Below are positions 6,352 to 9,726 of a stretch of 9,726 nt of DNA, piece after piece. The first letter of the stretch is position 1. Each line of letters opens with the position of its first letter. The translations under genes and the position numbers were made by a program. Origin of the DNA: CAYVUI01 sp964454745 (GTDB lineage Bacteria; Planctomycetota; Phycisphaerae; Sedimentisphaerales; Anaerohalosphaeraceae). The stretch covers positions 1 through 9,726 of the forward strand of contig CAYVUI010000140.1 of assembly GCA_964454745.1 (NCBI GenBank), in the 5' to 3' direction. The notes beneath the pieces are model-generated. The model searched no databases and was not told where the DNA came from. It saw only the letters and a list, made by a program, of their open reading frames with translations.

Positions 6352-7125
6352 TTATTTCCTTTTCACAAAGAGCATTGAACCTAGACCCAGCAGTGCCAAA
6401 GTCGTCGGTTCAGGAACATCAGGACCAAACCCGATCAGGTAATCCTGATGATTTTCATTGACCAGGGCCCGAAGATTCGCCTGGGGACCCTCGCCGTCCA
6501 AAGCGGCCAGCATCTGGTCCGCCAGGGCGTTGCCGTTCTTGACCACCAGGTTGCCTGAGGTCGTGTCAAAAGAGGTCTCATTGCCGGCATTCAGCTCACC
6601 GTCGAAGTCGTAAATGATCTCTTTGATCGCGATCTCAAATGCGATCGCCGATGCGTCCGAATTACCCTGGATCCAGTTCACAAAATCAGATGCGTGCAGG
6701 GCCCAAAGCTCACGGACCAAATCCGCTTTCGCCTGGCCGATGGGACCACCCAGGAAATTCTGCGGTGCCTGGCCGTCTTCCGGAAGAACCACGTCATACG
6801 GCTTGAACTCCTTTTTCGAGTTCTGCGTCAGCTCGATGCAGAACCCGTACAGGATACCTGACAAAGCTTCCCCTTCGCCGGTTCCGGCTACATTCGGGTT
6901 CACTTCATACTTCATCAGTCCGCCGTAGAAATGCTTCTCCTTGCCAAGGTCCGGGTAATCCGCAGCAGTGCCCGGGCCGTACAATGTCGGCTTCCAGGTC
7001 CCGCTGGTCTGCATACCCTTATACTTGAGACTTACCGTACCAAGGCTCGCCTGGGCAATTCCACCAATAACAAACACGATTAATATACCAATGAGCAAAC
7101 TACGTACATTTACTACACTCCGCAT
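6352..7125 (-). CDS. Secreted PEP-CTERM protein with thioester-domain-like motifs
   Basis: A 257-residue envelope protein. The signal peptide spans residues 1-26 (core LLIGILIVFVIGGIAQA). The mature part shows three blocks in the order found in bacterial thioester domains: YGFCIEL with C96, FEIAIKEIIYD (163-173) in the place of the TQxA-type block, and NHQDYLIGF (225-233) with Q227. In that family the first Cys and last Gln form an internal thioester that bonds covalently to a target. The middle block has Phe-Glu where Thr-Gln is usual, so activity is uncertain. The tail begins VPEPTTLALL at 237 and ends FVKRK. The start is ATG with AAGGAGAAGG just upstream, a strong ribosome site. The PEP-CTERM call is firm; the thioester assignment is by motif pattern only and could be a shared fold without the bond. 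Confidence 0.9.
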   Translation of the reverse strand: MRSVVNVRSLLIGILIVFVIGGIAQASLGTVSLKYKGMQTSGTWKPTLYGPGTAADYPDLGKEKHFYGGLMKYEVNPNVAGTGEGEALSGILYGFCIELTQNSKKEFKPYDVVLPEDGQAPQNFLGGPIGQAKADLVRELWALHASDFVNWIQGNSDASAIAFEIAIKEIIYDFDGELNAGNETSFDTTSGNLVVKNGNALADQMLAALDGEGPQANLRALVNENHQDYLIGFGPDVPEPTTLALLGLGSMLFVKRK

Positions 7126-7160
7126 TTTCCTTCTCCTTCAAATCTACTAAAAGAACCACA

Positions 7161-7183
7161 AACGGTTTTACGCAAAACCTGTT
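7161..7183. promoter_or_regulatory. Near-palindrome upstream of the thioester-like gene
   Basis: AACGGTTTT-ACGC-AAAACCTGTT is a 9-pair inverted repeat with one bulged T, 36-58 bases before the start codon at 7125. Its position suits an operator or promoter element; no promoter with good hexamers was found around it. Confidence 0.25.
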
Positions 7184-7259
7184 CTTAGATCAAAATACCG
7201 GTCTCACCTGGCTGTGCCCAAAACCGCGGCTGCCTTTCTGTGAAACCCAAAAACTGCGC

Positions 7260-7295
7260 CTTTCCTTTCCGTTCTCAAATACCTTTCCCATTCGC
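7260..7295 (-). repeat. 36-base repeat, orphan copy
   Basis: Matches 33 of 36 bases with the leader of the VWA gene at 3855-3890, in the same orientation, but no start codon follows: GGCGCAG stands where the other copy has AATCATG. It looks like a decayed gene leader or part of a dispersed repeat. Confidence 0.7.
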
Positions 7296-7412
7296 GTTCT
7301 CGCGGCCATGCGCGCACACGTTCCGCGCAACATACCGCAGCATCCTTGCGGAAATGAAATGCACTCAGGTAGGACCCCGTCAAAGCCAAAGCCCGACAGG
7401 GTGCAGGAGGTG

Positions 7413-7465
7413 CCGGCAACAAGGCCCTTTCAACTTCCTGTTGCCGGAGAGTTTTCGTCCTCTCC
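7413..7465. repeat. Strong inverted repeat with adjacent small hairpin
   Basis: CCGGCAACAAGG and CCTGTTGCCGG form eleven pairs with one bulged A around a 12-base loop (7413-7447). GGAGAG-8-CTCTCC (7446-7465) overlaps its end by two bases. It is about 155-205 bases after the receiver-like gene and has no T tract on the minus strand; on the plus strand AGAGTTTTCG follows the first stem. Confidence 0.45.
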
Positions 7466-7516
7466 TGAGTTTTCTCCCTGCGTATCCGTACAAATCGATA
7501 CTGAACTTACCAAATA

Positions 7517-7552
7517 ACCACTTACTTACCACTTACCACTTACTTACCACCA
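7517..7552. repeat. Tandem repeat, two 18-base units
   Basis: ACCACTTACTTACCACTT is followed directly by a copy matching 16 of 18. Within it, the shorter word ACTTACC recurs, and one more copy lies at 7504-7510. It is non-coding and its role is unknown. Confidence 0.6.
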
Positions 7553-7618
7553 ATAGCCTTTTCTCTATAGACTCACACGGTTCACGTGTGCTTGTCCTCA
7601 TGCCGGGCCCGATTCTCG

Positions 7619-8149
7619 CTACGAATTCACTGGCCGATTATCAAACCCAGCTATTTGGGAGGAGGATGAAGAAGTTAATTCTTCGATCGCGCCATCGCCG
7701 GATCCATCATCAGGCTGTGACGCGTAATCGTTCAACGTAATGTCACTGTCAAAGAGCGAGTACCGCCGGGCATATTTCTGCCCGATCACATCGATCAGCG
7801 ATACAATCGCGTCTCGAAGGTGTGTCCCGTCGGTGTCATCACTGATCACCGCCGAAACCCCAAGGCTGCGGGCCTGGATCTCCTGCTCGATATTGCCCGA
7901 TTCAACAATCGCGACAACCGCAAGCCCCGGCCGAGCCTCGACAATGTTGCGGAGAAAAGAACCGTCCGGTAAGTCCGGCAGGTCCCATTTGCTCACGGCC
8001 AAATCAATATTCAGCAGACGCAAATGTTCCGCACCTTGCCTGGCGGTATTGCTGGTAAGAAGAATGATAGGAAGAGATTGAAGGTTTCGATTCTGAGACT
8101 CGCTTGTCCCCACCATCAAAACACTTGGTTTGAAAAGACTTTTTCCCAC
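7619..8149 (-). CDS. Stand-alone pseudo-receiver protein
   Basis: A 176-residue cytoplasmic protein with a response-regulator-like alpha/beta fold at about 26-119 and a Ser/Asp-rich, probably disordered tail (120-176). The landmarks are visible but the chemistry is gone: the first strand LPIILLTSN lacks the acidic pair; the phospho-acceptor position, four before the Pro of DLP, is K54 (SKWDLP); VAIVESG lacks the Thr; and VISDDTD has Asp for the Lys. It therefore should not be phosphorylated and may act by protein contact. The GTG at 8149 is preferred: GAGGAAGG precedes it, and a sigma-54 promoter 90-103 bases upstream puts transcription start near 8226, inside the longer open frame that extends to 8497. 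That longer frame is Cys/Lys-rich with codon use unlike the rest. ATG at 8116 is another option. Gene identity is moderate; the exact start is uncertain. Confidence 0.7.
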   Translation of the reverse strand: MGKSLFKPSVLMVGTSESQNRNLQSLPIILLTSNTARQGAEHLRLLNIDLAVSKWDLPDLPDGSFLRNIVEARPGLAVVAIVESGNIEQEIQARSLGVSAVISDDTDGTHLRDAIVSLIDVIGQKYARRYSLFDSDITLNDYASQPDDGSGDGAIEELTSSSSSQIAGFDNRPVNS

Positions 8150-8237
8150 AGCCTTCCTCTCTCTTCCTAAGAGTTTTCTTCCGTTTTCCAGACTAAATCC
8201 AGCACACCAGCACTTTCTTATTCCCCTTACATACACC

Positions 8238-8252
8238 GCAACCCATGTGCCA
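8238..8252 (-). promoter_or_regulatory. Sigma-54 promoter for the pseudo-receiver gene
   Basis: The minus strand reads TGGCACATGGGTTGC: -24 element TGGCAC (8252-8247), five bases, -12 element TTGC (8241-8238), with the invariant GG and GC spaced by exactly ten bases. Start of transcription would be near 8226, leaving about 77 bases before GTG 8149. It is a near-consensus site in an intergenic region in the right orientation, and the window also encodes a sigma-54 activator. Confidence 0.75.
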
Positions 8253-8423
8253 CAACCGCCCCGAAAAATTCTTTTTTTTAATCCCATACAAACAAACAAC
8301 TTACAGTCACCTTGCCCCGCGCAAAAAAATGTCACCAAACCCGCAGGGGGTACCAAAACGGTAACACTATCCGGCTGTAACGCCTCTAACCTCTTGCCAT
8401 GAAGTGAGATACACCCGTTTTCA

Positions 8424-8449
8424 CGAAATGTAACTTTCTGACCATTTCG
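8424..8449. promoter_or_regulatory. Candidate enhancer site for a sigma-54 activator
   Basis: CGAAATG and CATTTCG form a perfect 7-base inverted repeat with a 12-base spacer, centred about 210 bases upstream of the predicted sigma-54 start. Enhancer sites for such activators usually lie 80-250 bases upstream. Which protein binds it is inference. Confidence 0.35.
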
Positions 8450-8677
8450 GCAGCACTTTAAGTCCGATAAACATTTCATCTTGCACAATCCCTCCAAGCC
8501 GTCTTATTGCCCGTCCTATAACAACCCCATTCTCTGCCCGAAAAATTAGGCACAGTTGCCAATCTCCGGATGAACTCATTACCTATTATAAAGCCCCGGG
8601 CAATGCCGAAGGTTTCGGTTTATAAAAACACCGACAGCCTCCCTGTGCAAGGCCCCTGCATTCCGGCCCCCTTGTTC

Positions 8678-8706
8678 TTGCCATTTTTGTTCACCTCCCC
8701 TATAAT
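8678..8706 (+). promoter_or_regulatory. Sigma-70-type promoter for the plus-strand pair
   Basis: TTGCCA (8678-8683), a 17-base spacer and a perfect TATAAT (8701-8706). Start near 8713 would leave about 43 bases before ATG 8756. It also argues against the longer frame that starts at 8570. Confidence 0.7.
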
Positions 8707-8755
8707 TCCCCGTGGAATCTTTCCGAACTTGTGGACCCATTTTGGCAGGTACGCG

Positions 8756-9379
8756 ATGCAACACAAAACAATAGAATCCATTTGTAAATACATCACCTCC
8801 GCATTTTCCCTACAACTTTCCACAGCCAAAAGGGATTTCCTCGGTGACAAGCAGGTTACTCACGAAACCTACGGCGCGCCTTCTCCGTTTTATGATGTCG
8901 ATGTCTGGGATGTAACAGTCCAGCATGTGGCGATAGATAATACGGTTCCCTCTCTTACGGCTGAAGAATACCTATATTATCTCCCAAAGTTTATGCTGTT
9001 ATGTACCCAATATTGGGATGAGATTGACCGTGGAGTTTCCACGATTTTGTGCATGCTAAGACCAAGTAAATACAGACATTCAGGTTTATCCAAAGAAGAG
9101 ACGCAAAAAGTCCTTAAATTACCGTTTAATCAGTTATTGGATGAATGGGGAGAATACGATGATATATTGTTCGCAAAGCACGATCAGGAGGTTGTAAAGG
9201 GTTGGATACAAAGTCATAATAAAAAGCTCAATACAATCTATGAACGATTGACCCCCGACCAAAGCTGCTGCGTAAAAGCGTTTCTCGAGTTTCTGGCAGA
9301 ATATTACGAAGATGAGGATGCCCAAGAGGACCTGGACCTCTACTGGAACAAAGTCCAATCCGGCAGGAAAGAGCCATGA
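8756..9379 (+). CDS. DUF6714-like cytoplasmic protein
   Basis: A 207-residue protein without signal peptide or membrane segment. The pattern resembles DUF6714, a family of unknown function common in planctomycetes: an N-terminal helix with SICKYITSAF, a VWDVTVQHV block, the central TAEEYLYYLPKFMLL, the CMLRPS strand, and near the C-terminus LTPDQSCCVKAFLEFLAEYY followed by an acidic stretch. Compared with the usual form there seems to be an insert at about 130-160 (LPFNQLLDEWGEYDD). The match is from memory of the family pattern. I chose ATG at 8756 because the sigma-70 promoter ends just upstream; the open frame reaches back to 8570 but that part would be untranscribed and Pro-rich. The ribosome site is weak (GGCAGG). 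Its stop overlaps the next start as ATGA, so the two are translationally coupled. AT-richer than the minus-strand genes. Confidence 0.75.
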   Translation: MQHKTIESICKYITSAFSLQLSTAKRDFLGDKQVTHETYGAPSPFYDVDVWDVTVQHVAIDNTVPSLTAEEYLYYLPKFMLLCTQYWDEIDRGVSTILCMLRPSKYRHSGLSKEETQKVLKLPFNQLLDEWGEYDDILFAKHDQEVVKGWIQSHNKKLNTIYERLTPDQSCCVKAFLEFLAEYYEDEDAQEDLDLYWNKVQSGRKEP

Positions 9380-9675
9380 AATTTATAGCAAAAACATTCG
9401 TTATCATCCTCTGTGCGGTTCTGCCTGTTTCTTATGCGGACACACCCTTAGGCAACACCGCCCAAACCGCAGAGTCCTCTCAAAAAATCCAGATCGAAGA
9501 TCCTGCACTTCGGGGATTGATAAAGAGGGATGTCACACAGGCTGAAGATATGTGGTTTGATAATAAAAGAATCAAAAGCCTCAAGGGCATGGAACGGGCA
9601 GGTGAAGAGGGATTTTTTACCACGGAAGATAATGAAGGGAAGAAGGAGAAGAATATGGAGAGAACGCTTTTTTAA
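9376..9675 (+). CDS. Small exported protein coupled to the DUF6714-like gene
   Basis: A 99-residue protein. Residues 1-21 form a good signal peptide (core TFVIILCAVLPVSYA, cleavage before DT); the Cys inside the core does not make a lipobox. The mature part is short, polar and highly charged, ending in a Lys/Glu-rich stretch, with no domain I recognise. The ATG shares bases with the preceding stop codon (ATGA) and AGGAAAG lies just upstream, so production should follow that of its neighbour. The pairing of a cytoplasmic protein with a small exported one is not a pattern I can name. After its stop, 51 bases to the window edge hold TTGACG at 9702-9707, a possible -35 whose -10 would fall at or beyond the end. 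Confidence 0.65.
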   Translation: MKFIAKTFVIILCAVLPVSYADTPLGNTAQTAESSQKIQIEDPALRGLIKRDVTQAEDMWFDNKRIKSLKGMERAGEEGFFTTEDNEGKKEKNMERTLF

Positions 9676-9726
9676 GAGCCTCTAACAAAATGAAAAGTTT
9701 ATTGACGTAATTGTCCGATAACATGA

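Larger units (their letters stand above)
7126..7618. other. 493-base gap between the receiver-like gene and the PEP-CTERM array
   Basis: I see no convincing gene. The gap holds, from the array side: a near-palindrome at 7161-7183; the second 36-base repeat at 7260-7295; a long hairpin at 7413-7447 with a smaller one at 7446-7465; an 18-base tandem repeat at 7517-7552; and a CACACG-5-CGTGTG hairpin at 7574-7590, 28 bases after the receiver-like gene's stop codon. A 72-codon open frame (7204-7422, TTG start) crosses the repeat but has no ribosome site and only basic, featureless sequence. Confidence 0.5.
8150..8755. other. Divergent control region, 606 bases
   Basis: No gene supported. It separates the minus-strand array from the plus-strand pair and carries the sigma-54 promoter (8238-8252), an upstream inverted repeat (8424-8449) and the sigma-70 promoter (8678-8706). 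It also contains an A/T run near 8266-8280, three GTAAC words (8361, 8377, 8430) and a small CCGAA-GGT-TTCGG hairpin near 8603. Confidence 0.6.

Noticed and set aside
7204..7422. Minus-strand frame of 72 codons across the orphan 36-base repeat
   Set aside because: TTG start without a ribosome site, and the sequence overlaps a repeat and a strong hairpin.
7623..7636. TTCACTGG-CC-GATT resembling the twin terminator loop
   Set aside because: It lies inside the end of a coding frame, has no stem, and differs at two positions; most likely chance.
8150..8497. N-terminal extension of the pseudo-receiver frame
   Set aside because: The stretch is unusually long without a stop, but it is Cys/Lys-rich, uses codons unlike the rest, and contains the sigma-54 promoter.
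8585..8590. TATAAT on the minus strand upstream of the pseudo-receiver gene
   Set aside because: No acceptable -35 element stands 16-18 bases before it.
8570..8755. Upstream extension of the DUF6714-like frame
   Set aside because: A sigma-70 promoter with perfect TATAAT lies inside it, and the translated part is Pro-rich with no family match.
1611..9724. TCCGATAACAT at 1621-1611 (minus) and 9714-9724 (plus), and TTGGAGTTAGAT shared by 59-70 and 5326-5337
   Set aside because: Words of 11-12 bases are expected to repeat by chance in a window of this length on both strands.
1..9726. CRISPR arrays, tRNA or rRNA genes, insertion sequences
   Set aside because: No regularly spaced repeats, cloverleaf-like or rRNA sequence, and no transposase-like protein was seen on either strand.

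Overview
The window looks like chromosomal DNA of a planctomycete-type bacterium, probably of the Phycisphaerae/Sedimentisphaerales kind; this is an inference from style, not a database match. The main clue is five secreted proteins on one strand, each ending in a PEP-CTERM tail (VPEP, a Gly/Leu-rich hydrophobic segment, then Arg/Lys). Such runs of unrelated PEP-CTERM proteins are typical of planctomycetes and relatives. No exosortase, the enzyme that processes these tails, is in the window.

Layout. All genes from 203 to 8149 lie on the minus strand; the last two, from 8756, lie on the plus strand. Read in the direction of transcription, the minus-strand set is: a stand-alone receiver-like protein that has lost its phosphorylation residues (8149-7619); a PEP-CTERM protein with thioester-domain-like motifs (7125-6352); two paralogous PEP-CTERM proteins (6054-5413 and 5327-4677); a small secreted protein without an anchor (4472-3990); a PEP-CTERM protein with a von Willebrand A domain (3850-2861); a doubtful small membrane peptide (2784-2590); a small PEP-CTERM protein (2473-1925); and a sigma-54 activator ATPase without a receiver domain (1198-203). 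The gaps are long (about 85-730 bases) and rich in hairpins, so these are probably several transcription units and not one operon. The first 202 bases lie downstream of the activator gene and show no gene.

The most informative regulatory stretch is the divergent region 8150-8755. It holds a near-consensus sigma-54 promoter (TGGCAC-N5-TTGC) pointing at the receiver-like gene, an inverted repeat about 200 bases upstream that could be an enhancer site, and on the other strand a good sigma-70 promoter (TTGCCA-17-TATAAT) for the plus-strand pair. That pair is a DUF6714-like cytoplasmic protein and a small exported protein, joined by an ATGA overlap. A plausible reading is that the activator ATPase, perhaps with the pseudo-receiver as a partner, controls part of this surface-protein array. 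That is inference only.

Two repeat families stand out. Terminator hairpins at 1856-1892 and 2520-2556 share an identical 13-base loop while their stems differ but still pair. A 36-base block just upstream of the VWA gene recurs (33 of 36) at 7260-7295 without a gene behind it.
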